Origin: Elusimicrobiales bacterium
GTDB lineage: Bacteria; Elusimicrobiota; Elusimicrobia; Elusimicrobiales; Elusimicrobiaceae
Reading direction: 5' to 3'
Length of the DNA: 26,639 nucleotides
Assembly (NCBI GenBank): GCA_041651175.1
Contig: JBAZJT010000025.1
Location: 1 to 26,639 of the forward strand
Below the pieces are notes generated by a model. That model worked only from the letters and a program-made list of their open reading frames with translations. It was not told where the DNA came from and made no database searches. This document shows, in pieces, positions 1 to 7,567 of the stretch. The translations under genes were made by a program, and so were the position numbers. How positions within the stretch are numbered: the first letter of the stretch is position 1; each line of letters begins with the position of its first letter.

Positions 1-2
1 TG

Positions 3-359
3 TTCCTGAAGGGCAGCACGGTGGTGCATGCCCCGGACATGAACAAATACAGCGCCTCAAATCCCGACACCTATCAGGTGCTGGCCAGCAATGTGGACAA
101 GCTGTCGTTCTCCAGCGGGGCCGATGCACGGCTGACGATGAGAATATCGCTGGCGAGCGCGTCTTCGTCCTCCTCCAGCGGCAAGAGCCTGTCGGGAGCG
201 TCCAGGAAGGCCCTTTCCGGCTCTGACGGAAGCAGCAGCGACGGAACCAGCACGGACGGGAGCAGCACGACTGCCGCCTCCGAACAGAGTGACCTGCAGA
301 CCTCCGTGCTGCCGGACAGCGCCAACGGCACCTCCGTGGCCAAAGCGCTGGTGAACTAG
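3..359 (+). CDS. C-terminal part of a probable type IV pilin-like / pseudopilin protein (5' end outside window)
   Basis: The frame is open from the first bases of the window to the TAG at 357-359, so this is the 3' end of a longer gene; the GTG at 21 is probably an internal valine. The visible part has a stretch reading roughly ASNVDKLSFSSG followed by RLTMRISLAS. This 'nV..LsF ... ltmrisL' pattern is typical of the C-terminal beta sheet of PilW/GspJ-like minor pilins. A Ser/Gly/Thr-rich low-complexity tail of about 60 residues follows, which is unusual for a pilin and could be a flexible surface-exposed end. A pilin assignment would fit the pilT-type gene 6 kb downstream. The N-terminal prepilin signal that would prove it is not in the window. 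It could also be another exported repeat or adhesin-like protein. Confidence 0.5.
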   Translation, partial: FLKGSTVVHAPDMNKYSASNPDTYQVLASNVDKLSFSSGADARLTMRISLASASSSSSSGKSLSGASRKALSGSDGSSSDGTSTDGSSTTAASEQSDLQTSVLPDSANGTSVAKALVN

Positions 360-417
360 GTTCCGGGCCGCGCTGTAAAGGAAGGCTCGCTCCGGCGACA
401 GCAGCAGTGGATATTCA

Positions 418-451
418 GGGCGGGAGCTATGCAAACGCATAGCTCCCGCCC
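418..451 (+). terminator. Rho-independent terminator-like hairpin
   Basis: A perfect 15-bp GC-rich stem (arms 418-432 and 437-451) closes an AAAC loop and is followed by a weak T-containing stretch (GCGTTGTTTCC). It lies 58 bp after the stop of the pilin-like gene and is the likely end of that transcript. Confidence 0.75.
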
Positions 452-528
452 GCGTTGTTTCCCGACACGCGCGCGCGTGCCAGGCAGCAGCAGCGACGCG
501 CAAAGCCGCCGAATGGGACGTTACTTCG

Positions 529-694
529 TTAACCTGAAAATTTCAGTTGGCCGCGGGATTCGGCGAAAAACCGCTTCATACTGCCTTCACAAAATTATCC
601 TTTCGTGCCGTGGAGCACGCGCGGATAATTTTGTTCGGCATTATTTTGCGCTTTTTCGCCTCGGTCCTCGCGCCAACTGAAACTTTCAGGTTAA
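529..694 (+). repeat. Long palindromic intergenic repeat, copy 1
   Basis: This 166-bp element has 23-bp terminal inverted repeats starting TTAACCTGAAA, with one mismatch between them. The two halves are similar in inverted orientation along nearly their whole length. An inner inverted repeat (ACAAAATTATCC / GGATAATTTTGT) closes the apical part, so the single strand could fold into one long imperfect hairpin. The ends contain the 13-mer palindrome CTGAAANTTTCAG. Closely similar copies lie at 7386-7567 (opposite orientation) and 11806-11969. No convincing ORF is carried. It may be a MITE-like or REP/BIME-like element. Confidence 0.85.
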
Positions 695-713
695 ATAATT
701 GCAAAAAATGGGC

Positions 714-742
714 TTGTATGGGCCGGTATAAGACGGTAGAAT
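714..742 (+). promoter_or_regulatory. Candidate sigma70-type promoter of the wbpA-kinase operon
   Basis: TTGTAT (714-719) and TAGAAT (737-742) are separated by 17 bp, with the downstream start codon at 773. It lies just after repeat copy 1. The same TAGAAT box precedes three other genes in this window. Confidence 0.5.
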
Positions 743-772
743 ATCCTCAGCTTTCGGACAGGGAGACCGCTT

Positions 773-2068
773 ATGGATTTGAGAAAACTGATTCTTTCAG
801 GGAGGGCGCGCTACGGCATTATCGGACTCGGCTATGTGGGGCTGCCGCTGGCCGTCGCGCTGGCGCGGCGCGGGTTCCGCGTCGCCGGTTTTGAGGTTGA
901 CAAGGCCAAAATACGCGACATAAACAAGGGCGTTTCGTATATAGGAGACATACCTTCCGAGACCGTCAGGGAATTGCATTCCAAGGGGCTGCTTTCGGCA
1001 AGCGGTGATTTTTCCGGGCTTAAGGAGCAGGACATTGTCATCATATGCGTGCCCACGCCGCTGCGCAAGAGCAAGGACCCGGACGTATCCTATATAGTCG
1101 CCTCGGCGGAGCAGCTGCGCCCGCGGCTGCGCAAAGGGCAGCTTGTAATTCTGGAAAGCACCACCTATCCCGGCACCACCGTGGAGCTGGTAAAACCGCT
1201 GCTGGAGGAAACCGGCCTTGCCGCCGGAAAGGATTTCTTCCTCGCTTTCTCGCCGGAGCGGGTGGACCCCGGCAACCCGAAATACGGCATAGAGAACACC
1301 CCCAAGGTAGTGGGCGGAGTCACCAAAACCTGCGGCGAGCTGGCCGCGCTGGCCTACAGCCGCGCGGTTGAAAAAGTGGTGCCCGTCTCCTCCACCGAGG
1401 CGGCGGAAATGGTGAAGCTGGTGGAAAACACCTTCCGCGCCGTCAATATCGGCCTGGTCAACGAGATTGCGCTTATGTGCCACCGGCTGGGGCTCAACGT
1501 GTGGGAGATTCTGGACGCGGCGGCGTCAAAACCGTTCGGCTACATGCCGTTCAAGCCGGGCCCCGGAATTGGCGGACACTGCATACCGCTGGACCCGCAT
1601 TACCTGGGCTGGAAAATGAAAACCCTCAATTTCGAGCCGAGGTTCATAGAGCTTGCCGGCGCGGTCAACTCCGCCATGCCGGAGCATGTGGTTTCGCGGC
1701 TGGCGGAAATCCTGAATATCCACGGCAGGGCGCTCAACGGCAGCAGGCTGCTGGTGCTGGGCATGGCCTACAAGGCGGACATTGCGGACCACCGCGAGTC
1801 CCCGGCGACGGATGTGGTGTCGCTGCTGCTGAAAACGAAAGCCCGCGTGGATTATCACGACCCCCATGTGCCGGAGATAGAAATAAACGGGAAAAAGCAC
1901 CGCTCCCGCCCGCTTGCGCCCGCCATGCTTAAAAGATACGATTGCGTTATCATCGTTACCGCCCACTCGCGCATAGACTACGGCATGGTGGCCAGGCATT
2001 CCAGGCTGGTTTTTGACACGCGCAACGCCGCCGCCGGCATCTCCTCGGAGAAGATATACAGATTATGA
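773..2068 (+). CDS. wbpA: Nucleotide-sugar dehydrogenase, WbpA type (UDP-GlcNAc 6-dehydrogenase family)
   Basis: This 431-residue cytoplasmic enzyme should oxidise C6 of a UDP-sugar twice, using NAD+, to give a uronic acid for polysaccharide or O-antigen synthesis. It has an N-terminal Rossmann motif GLGYVGLP (GxGxxG at about residues 18-23), a central helical dimerisation domain, and the active-site segment GIGGHCIPLDP with the catalytic cysteine at about C270. The C-terminal UDP-binding domain contains GMAYKADIADHRESPA. The segment around FGYMPFKPGPGIGGH resembles WbpA/WbpO/TviB proteins more than classical UDP-glucose dehydrogenases; the exact substrate is not decidable from sequence. The ATG follows AGGGAG at a 7-nt spacing. 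The gene overlaps the next one by ATGA, so translation is probably coupled to a sensor kinase, an uncommon pairing. Confidence 0.9.
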   Translation: MDLRKLILSGRARYGIIGLGYVGLPLAVALARRGFRVAGFEVDKAKIRDINKGVSYIGDIPSETVRELHSKGLLSASGDFSGLKEQDIVIICVPTPLRKSKDPDVSYIVASAEQLRPRLRKGQLVILESTTYPGTTVELVKPLLEETGLAAGKDFFLAFSPERVDPGNPKYGIENTPKVVGGVTKTCGELAALAYSRAVEKVVPVSSTEAAEMVKLVENTFRAVNIGLVNEIALMCHRLGLNVWEILDAAASKPFGYMPFKPGPGIGGHCIPLDPHYLGWKMKTLNFEPRFIELAGAVNSAMPEHVVSRLAEILNIHGRALNGSRLLVLGMAYKADIADHRESPATDVVSLLLKTKARVDYHDPHVPEIEINGKKHRSRPLAPAMLKRYDCVIIVTAHSRIDYGMVARHSRLVFDTRNAAAGISSEKIYRL

Positions 2069-4017
2069 CAGAAACAGGCGCACCGGATATTAAAAGCGAA
2101 TGTTTTGAACTGGCCAAGGCGATAGGCAGGACAATGGGCCAGATGGCGCTTTACGGCGCCGCCCACCCGTCGGTGGAGGAGGGGGCGGCGCAGGCGCACA
2201 AGCTGGCGCTGTCCCTGGCGGAGCAGAGCAAGGGCGAGTTCGTCCTCGCCGCCGACGCCGACCATGTTACCGCAAACGGCAAAATAGTTTTCGGCAGGGA
2301 TAAACTGCCCTCCGCGCTTTCCGGCACGTTTGAACGGCTGCATCTGTCCAGCATCACATTCCGCGCCTCCGCCACCAAAGACGAGGTGCGCCGGCTTTGC
2401 GAGATTGCGCTTATCCGGCAGGACAGGATAAAGGATTTTTCCGCCGCCGGATTTCTGAAAGAGAAGAATATTTCCGGCATAACGCTTAACGCCACCGTGT
2501 ATGCGCGCATAAGGGAAGGCCAGAAAGTGGTGGATTCCACTCTGCGCGCGGGCGGACGCCCCCAGCCGCCGGGCGGCGGTTCGGGTTCGGGAGGTGGCGG
2601 CGGCTCCGGCATGGGCAGCGGTTCGGGCGAAGGCAACGGTTCCGGCGGCGCGGGAACCGGCGCGGGCGGGGGCGGAGGGGCAAGCCCGGCTTACGCCTCG
2701 CTTCAGAAAACGATGTCCGGCGGCTCGCTGGAGGACAGCCTGTCCGCCATGGTGCGCGAACTGCCGCTGAACGACGACGAGCGCAAACGGATTATGGAGG
2801 TGGTGCTGGTCCAGCTCAAGCAGGAGCTGGGGTTGCGCGTCAAGTCCGCCACCGAAATGCTCTCCAAGGAAAAAACCCGCGCCCAGAACGCCAGCGCGCG
2901 CACCGACACCATGCTGGCCACCGGCTCGGAGGGCATGGTCATCGTCGATGCCGGCGGCAAAATACTGATGATGAATGCCGCGGCGGAGGATATATTCGGC
3001 AGGAAGTTTTCCGAAGTGTCAGGCAAGTCCATAACCGAAATCAGCCGCCGGGAGCAGATGATAACCCTCTCCGGCAGCATCGCCACCCCCGACGACAAGC
3101 CCATTGCCCCTGAAATGAACGTGCACGGCGTGGAAGACACCATGCGCATAATGCGCCAGAGTTCCGCCATAATCCGCAACGACGCGGGGGACATAGTGGG
3201 CTCCACCGTCATCCCGCCGGATATGGCCAAACTGCGCGAATACGACAGGCTGCAGAAGGAATTCGTGGCAAATGTGACGCACGAGTTGCGCTCGCCGCTG
3301 ACTTCCATAACGGCGGCCCTGGGGATACTAAACACCAATCTGAACGAGCTGTCCGGGGAGAATAAATCTTTTCTTGACACCGCCATGCGCAACGCGCAGC
3401 GGCTGAATTCGCTGATAGGCGACATACTGGATTTTTCCAAGCTGCAGTCCGGCAAGCTCTCGGTGCATCCCGAACCGTGCGACGCCGCGCTAATAGCCGT
3501 GGAGGCGGCGGACGCCATGCGCGCCTGGGCTCAGGCCAAGGGCGTCAGGCTCGGGGTGAACGCGCCGCCAACGTTACAGCTTCACGCGATGGCGGACAAG
3601 GCGCGCTCGGTGCAGGCGCTGATGAACCTTATTTCCAACGCTATAAAATTCACCCCCGCCGGCGGGGAAATAACGGTGTCGGCGCAGCCTCAGACCAGGG
3701 GCAACGCCAATTACGCGGCATTTTCCGTGAAAGACACCGGCCCCGGCATCCCCAAATCGGACCAGCAGAGGATATTTGAACGTTTCGTCCAGATAGCCTC
3801 CGGCGAGAGGATGGGCGGCACCGGCCTGGGACTGCCGATTACCAAGGCTTTGGTGGTGATGCAACGCGGCAGCATAGAACTGGACAGCGACGCCGGCAGA
3901 GGGGCGACATTCACCATGCTGCTGCCGGTCTCCGCGGCGCCGCGGGAAACTCCGGCGGATTCCGAAGCCGTCCCCGCGCGGAAAAAGAAATGGTGGAGAA
4001 GGCTGCTGGGGGAATAG
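2065..4017 (+). CDS. Soluble PAS-containing sensor histidine kinase with Gly-rich linker
   Basis: This 650-residue protein has no membrane segment. Residues 1-160 form an alpha/beta domain of the type seen at the N-terminus of some HD-GYP and sensor proteins (HPSVEEG, later VTANGKIVFG); its function is unknown to me. Residues about 163-208 are an extreme Gly/Ser linker. A PAS-like domain follows at about 284-390. The HisKA box FVANVTHELRSPL carries the phospho-accepting histidine at about H406. The ATPase domain shows an N box (NLISNAIKFTP), G1 (DTGPGIP), an F box (IFERFVQ) and G2 (GTGLGLPI). The C-terminus is basic and Trp-rich (KKKWWRRLL), possibly touching membrane or nucleic acid. The ATG overlaps the wbpA stop. 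No response regulator is in the window, so the partner is unknown. Confidence 0.9.
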   Translation: MTETGAPDIKSECFELAKAIGRTMGQMALYGAAHPSVEEGAAQAHKLALSLAEQSKGEFVLAADADHVTANGKIVFGRDKLPSALSGTFERLHLSSITFRASATKDEVRRLCEIALIRQDRIKDFSAAGFLKEKNISGITLNATVYARIREGQKVVDSTLRAGGRPQPPGGGSGSGGGGGSGMGSGSGEGNGSGGAGTGAGGGGGASPAYASLQKTMSGGSLEDSLSAMVRELPLNDDERKRIMEVVLVQLKQELGLRVKSATEMLSKEKTRAQNASARTDTMLATGSEGMVIVDAGGKILMMNAAAEDIFGRKFSEVSGKSITEISRREQMITLSGSIATPDDKPIAPEMNVHGVEDTMRIMRQSSAIIRNDAGDIVGSTVIPPDMAKLREYDRLQKEFVANVTHELRSPLTSITAALGILNTNLNELSGENKSFLDTAMRNAQRLNSLIGDILDFSKLQSGKLSVHPEPCDAALIAVEAADAMRAWAQAKGVRLGVNAPPTLQLHAMADKARSVQALMNLISNAIKFTPAGGEITVSAQPQTRGNANYAAFSVKDTGPGIPKSDQQRIFERFVQIASGERMGGTGLGLPITKALVVMQRGSIELDSDAGRGATFTMLLPVSAAPRETPADSEAVPARKKKWWRRLLGE

Positions 4018-4021
4018 GCGG

Positions 4022-6106
4022 ATGAAATCCTCCCCGTTCTCTTCGCGACTGATGGCGGTGATGTTTTTGCTGGGCACCGCTCCGCTGGTGCCGGCGGGCG
4101 GGCTGCTGTACTATTACCAGTCCCGCGCGAAGATAAACATTCTGGCCCTGCACGAAAGCCTCTCCGCCGTAGCCGCCGACACAATCTGGCATTATCTCCG
4201 CACATTGGCAGGCCGGCTGGAATTCGCAGAGAGGCTGGAGCTTTCCCCGGACGCGCGCGACGCCGCCCGCGTCCAGTTGGAACAGGCGCTGCTGACCAAT
4301 GCTGATATTCTTTCCATAGCGGCGCTAAGTAAAAACGGCGCGCCGCTGGTGCGCGCCAGCAGGCCCGGCCTGGCGGACTGGCTCACACGCGGAGCGCAAT
4401 CCGCCAATCCGGTATTCACGGAGGCGGTGCGCACGGGACAGGTGGTTTTCAGCGGGCTGGATTCCATGGGCGGCGCGCCGGTGTGTTCGCTGGCGCTGCC
4501 TCTTAAAAACGGCAATTACCTCTACATGCTGGCCAGCATGGAGCCGCTCTGGCGCCAAATTCAGGAACAGCGCATAGGCAAAACCGGACGCATTCTGGTA
4601 ACCGACGGGCAGGGCCGCATTTTCAGATTCGGCGGCGACAATCCGCCCATAGTGTTCCCTGTGGTTCTTCAGAAACTGTTTTCCGCGGGGCCGGCGGCGC
4701 GGCTGGAATATGTGCCCTCGCTGGACGGCGTGTTTGTGGGCGCCTACAGGCGCGTGCCGGAAACCGAATTATACGTGGCCACATTGCAGTCCCGCAGCGA
4801 GGCCTTCTGGACTTTGCGCGTTACCATGCTGCTTATGGCGGGTTTTCTGCTGCTGGCGGCGACGGCGTCCTATTTCCTGTCCCGCAGATACGCGGCCAAG
4901 CTGAGCGAGCCCGTCGCCGCCCTGATAGACGGCGCCAGCCGCGTGGCAAGAAAGAATTTTGACACTCCCGTTAAAAGCTCCGAAAACTGGGGCGAGTTCA
5001 GGGGGCTGATTCTGGCCTTCAACTCCATGATGGCCGAAACCGGGCGCTACAGCCGCCTCCAGGTTGACAAGGTGCTGGAGGAAAAGCACAAGATGGACCT
5101 GCTGATTTCCATGATGAGCGACGGCGTCGTTCTCGCCGACGATAACTGCCAGCCCGTATTCATGAACCGCATCGCCCAGGAGCTGCTGGCGGACCCGCAG
5201 TTCCGCGCCCTTGCCGTGGACGGCGCGGAGGAGACGGTGCGCCACCTCTGCCGCCGCGAGGGGGAATCCGACCAGGCCTACGCAGTGCAGCTTTCCGGCG
5301 GGACGCGCTGGTTCCGCGTAACGCGCCAGCGCTTCCAGCCCTCGCGCGGGGAGGCGATGTTTCTGATAGCGCTGCGCGATGTTACGCTGGAGCACGAACT
5401 GGACGCCGTAAAAGAGGAGTTCTTCAATTCCGTCGCGCACGACCTGCGCGCCCCGTTGCTGGGAATGCAGGGATATATACGGCTGCTGGAAGCCTCCGTC
5501 GCCGACCCTAAGGGCAAAGAGATAATCTATTCCATGAAAACCGTCAGTTCCCGCGTTTTCCGGCTGGTGGAGGACATACTGGACGTAGCGCGCATGGAAT
5601 CAGGAACGTTGCGCCTTAAGTCCGAGAGCTTTGACATAGAGGAGTGCGTCTCCCGCGCGGTCATATCGCTTGCGCCGCTGGTGGCGGAGAAAAAGATAGA
5701 GCTTTCCGCCCGGCTGCTGCCTGGCGCGTCCGGGGAGTTTTTCGGCGACGTGCGCATGATGGAGCGCGCGCTGGTGAATTTAATCTCCAACTCGGTCAAA
5801 TACACGCCGCAGGGCGGGCGGATAACGGTTTCCTACGGCATGTCCGGCGGCATCGGCGAGGTCCGCGTGAAAGACAGCGGCCCCGGCATCCCGCCGGCCA
5901 GGATGGGCGAGATTTTCAAGAAATTCCACCGGCTGGACGAAACTCACGGCGGCTACGGCCTGGGCCTTGCCACCGTCAGGAAGATTGTGGAGATGCACGG
6001 CGGCCAAATCCGCGCCGGAAACGGCGCAGACGGCGGCGCGGAATTTTCGTTCACAATACCCGGCCAGCCCCCCAAAGACGCGCCCCGGTCCGCCCCCCCG
6101 GCCTGA
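4022..6106 (+). CDS. Membrane-bound sensor histidine kinase (Cache-HAMP-PAS-HisKA-HATPase)
   Basis: This 694-residue protein has a first membrane helix at about residues 10-31 and a periplasmic sensing region of about 230 residues with the look of a double Cache fold (GKTGRILVTDGQGRIF, then LDGVFVGAYRRVPETEL). A second helix lies at about 262-289, then a HAMP region and a PAS domain with VVLADDNCQPVFMN. The HisKA box FFNSVAHDLRAPLLG has its histidine at about H473. The ATPase domain has NLISNSVKYTP, DSGPGIP and GGYGLGLATV. It begins 4 bp after the preceding kinase and is very probably co-transcribed with it and wbpA. Two kinases of different topology in tandem, without a regulator beside them, could form a relay or hetero-pair, but that is inference. 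The C-terminus is a short Pro-rich tail. Confidence 0.92.
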   Translation: MKSSPFSSRLMAVMFLLGTAPLVPAGGLLYYYQSRAKINILALHESLSAVAADTIWHYLRTLAGRLEFAERLELSPDARDAARVQLEQALLTNADILSIAALSKNGAPLVRASRPGLADWLTRGAQSANPVFTEAVRTGQVVFSGLDSMGGAPVCSLALPLKNGNYLYMLASMEPLWRQIQEQRIGKTGRILVTDGQGRIFRFGGDNPPIVFPVVLQKLFSAGPAARLEYVPSLDGVFVGAYRRVPETELYVATLQSRSEAFWTLRVTMLLMAGFLLLAATASYFLSRRYAAKLSEPVAALIDGASRVARKNFDTPVKSSENWGEFRGLILAFNSMMAETGRYSRLQVDKVLEEKHKMDLLISMMSDGVVLADDNCQPVFMNRIAQELLADPQFRALAVDGAEETVRHLCRREGESDQAYAVQLSGGTRWFRVTRQRFQPSRGEAMFLIALRDVTLEHELDAVKEEFFNSVAHDLRAPLLGMQGYIRLLEASVADPKGKEIIYSMKTVSSRVFRLVEDILDVARMESGTLRLKSESFDIEECVSRAVISLAPLVAEKKIELSARLLPGASGEFFGDVRMMERALVNLISNSVKYTPQGGRITVSYGMSGGIGEVRVKDSGPGIPPARMGEIFKKFHRLDETHGGYGLGLATVRKIVEMHGGQIRAGNGADGGAEFSFTIPGQPPKDAPRSAPPA

Positions 6107-6159
6107 ACGCGCGGACACCCAGCCTGCTGCACATGGAATTTCAAGCACTCAGTATTTTG

Positions 6160-6165
6160 TACAAT
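6160..6165 (+). promoter_or_regulatory. Candidate -10 box of the pilT-type gene
   Basis: TACAAT lies 54 bp after the upstream kinase stop and would start a transcript near 6171, right at the first stem of the putative leader structure. No good -35 box is visible at 16-18 bp. Confidence 0.35.
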
Positions 6166-6168
6166 CGG

Positions 6169-6250
6169 ACAGGCCCGTTTTCCGCAAATGGATGGCGGAA
6201 GCCGGCGTGAAGCCGCCTGCGGTTTGGCTGCGGGAAACAGGCGGGCCTGT
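6169..6250 (+). other. Possible structured 5' leader of the pilT-type mRNA
   Basis: A 9-bp perfect inverted repeat (6169-6177 and 6242-6250) encloses a 6-bp hairpin with a 9-nt loop (6180-6185 / 6195-6200) and at least one further GC-rich hairpin between 6204 and 6233. This gives a plausible three-way junction 20 nt upstream of the ribosome binding site. It does not match any riboswitch consensus I know. GC-rich DNA folds easily, so this is tentative. Confidence 0.3.
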
Positions 6251-6282
6251 TGCGCGGGCGGCTGAAGATAAGGAGATCTGAT

Positions 6283-7377
6283 ATGGCTGTGGATATTGCC
6301 GTTCTGCTTAAAACAATGGTCCAGTACGGGGCCAGCGATTTGCATATCAGAAACGACAGCAAGGCCTTCCTCCGCATTCACGGCGATATAAAGGGCATAG
6401 ACGGCAGCGAAATGACCAGCGCGGAGGTGGAGGCGCTGGCCCTTTCGCTGATGAACGATAAAAGCAAGCGCATTTACGAGGAGCGCATGGCCTCCGACTT
6501 CTCGGTGGACGGGGGCAAGGTGGGGCGGTTCCGCTTCAACGTGTTCCGGCAGCGGGGCAAACCCTGCATAGCGGTACGCCACATTCCGCTTAAAATACCC
6601 ACTTTCGCGGACCTGAACCTTCCTGCGGCCACGTTGCAGAAAATGGCGCTCAACGAGCGCGGGCTGATACTGGTAACGGGCGTAACCGGCTCCGGCAAGA
6701 CCTCCACGCTGGCGGCGATGATAGACCACATCAACGAAAGCTGCGACGACCATATAATCACCATAGAGGACCCCATAGAATTCGTGCACAGGGACAAGCG
6801 CTCCATAGTGGCCCAGCGCGAGATAGGCAGCGACGCAACCGATTTTCTGGACGCGCTGCGCTCCGCCATGCGGCAGGACCCGGATGTCATCCTGGTGGGT
6901 GAAATGCGCGACCTGGAGACAATGCGCGCCGCCGTTACCGCGGCGGAAACGGGGCATCTGGTGTTTGCCACCGTGCATACCATGAACGCGGTGCAGACAC
7001 TGACCCGCATCATAGACCTGTTCCCGTCGCATCAGCAGACGCAGATACGGATGCAGCTGTCGGATACGCTAAAGGGAATTCTGTCCCAGCGGCTGCTGCC
7101 GCGCTGCGGCGGCGGGCGGGTGCCCGCGATGGAAGTGATGATTGTAACCCCGCACATCAAGAAGCTGATAGAGGACAACAACCTGAGCGGCATAACCTCG
7201 GCGATACAAAAGGGCGCCTATTACGGGATGCAGACCTTCAACCAGTCCATGGTGGCGCTTGCCAAATCCGGCACGGTAACAACCGAGGATGTGCTGGCCG
7301 CCGCCTCCAACCCCGACGACGTCATGCTGGCCCTGCGCGGCATAGAACAGGAATCCGAGCAGCACAAGGCCTGCTGA
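6283..7377 (+). CDS. pilT: PilT/PilU-family type IV pilus retraction ATPase
   Basis: This 364-residue hexameric secretion ATPase should power pilus retraction at the inner-membrane base of a type IV pilus. After an N-terminal PAS-like region (ASDLHIRNDS, FRFNVFRQRG) it carries Walker A GVTGSGKT (K139), the Asp box TIEDPIEFVH, Walker B PDVILVGEMRD and the His box GHLVFATVHT. The C-terminus has the PilT/PilU signature MQTFNQSM and SNPDD. The ATG at 6283 is preferred over an in-frame ATG 33 bp upstream because AGGAGA lies 6 bp before it. The ending is closer to PilU-like proteins, so pilT versus pilU is uncertain. No pilB or pilC is in the window; the partial pilin-like gene at the left edge may belong to the same system. 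Confidence 0.9.
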   Translation: MAVDIAVLLKTMVQYGASDLHIRNDSKAFLRIHGDIKGIDGSEMTSAEVEALALSLMNDKSKRIYEERMASDFSVDGGKVGRFRFNVFRQRGKPCIAVRHIPLKIPTFADLNLPAATLQKMALNERGLILVTGVTGSGKTSTLAAMIDHINESCDDHIITIEDPIEFVHRDKRSIVAQREIGSDATDFLDALRSAMRQDPDVILVGEMRDLETMRAAVTAAETGHLVFATVHTMNAVQTLTRIIDLFPSHQQTQIRMQLSDTLKGILSQRLLPRCGGGRVPAMEVMIVTPHIKKLIEDNNLSGITSAIQKGAYYGMQTFNQSMVALAKSGTVTTEDVLAAASNPDDVMLALRGIEQESEQHKAC

Positions 7378-7385
7378 TTTCCGCT

Positions 7386-7567
7386 AGCCTGAAAGTTTCA
7401 GTTGGCGCGAGGACCGAGGCGAAAAAGCGCGAAATAATGCCGAACAAAATTATCCGCGCGTGCTCCACGGCACGAAAGGATAATTTTGTGAAGGCAGTAT
7501 GAAGCGATTTTTCGCCGAATCCCGCGGCCAACTGAAATTTTCAGGCTGGTCTGAAACTTTCAGGCTA
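7386..7567 (-). repeat. Long palindromic intergenic repeat, copy 2 (with an extra terminal unit)
   Basis: Same element as at 529-694, inverted. It starts 8 bp after the pilT stop and lies between convergent gene ends. The core ends at 7547, but a further CTGAAACTTTCAGGCTA unit follows to 7567. The outermost match is therefore TAGCCTGAAAGTTTCAG (7385-7401) with its complement at 7551-7567. The coding frame of the C11 peptidase at 7450-8889 runs into it. Confidence 0.85.

Noticed and set aside
547..894. Repeat copy 1 as a coding sequence (frame starting MAAGFGEKPLHTAF)
   Set aside because: A similar frame exists in copy 2 only because the DNA repeat is conserved. It runs on into unrelated flanks and has no ribosome binding site; the palindrome structure explains the conservation.
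2551..2688. Repetitive GGC/TCG-rich stretch as a tandem repeat or CRISPR-like array
   Set aside because: It is in frame within the histidine kinase and encodes the Gly/Ser linker; there are no regular repeat-spacer units.
6169..6260. Cyclic-di-GMP (GEMM) riboswitch before the pilT-type gene
   Set aside because: The conserved GEMM core sequences are absent; only the general multi-stem layout is shared.
5953..7032. Minus-strand frame of about 359 codons across the kinase-pilT boundary
   Set aside because: It is antisense to two genes with full motif sets and has no family features.
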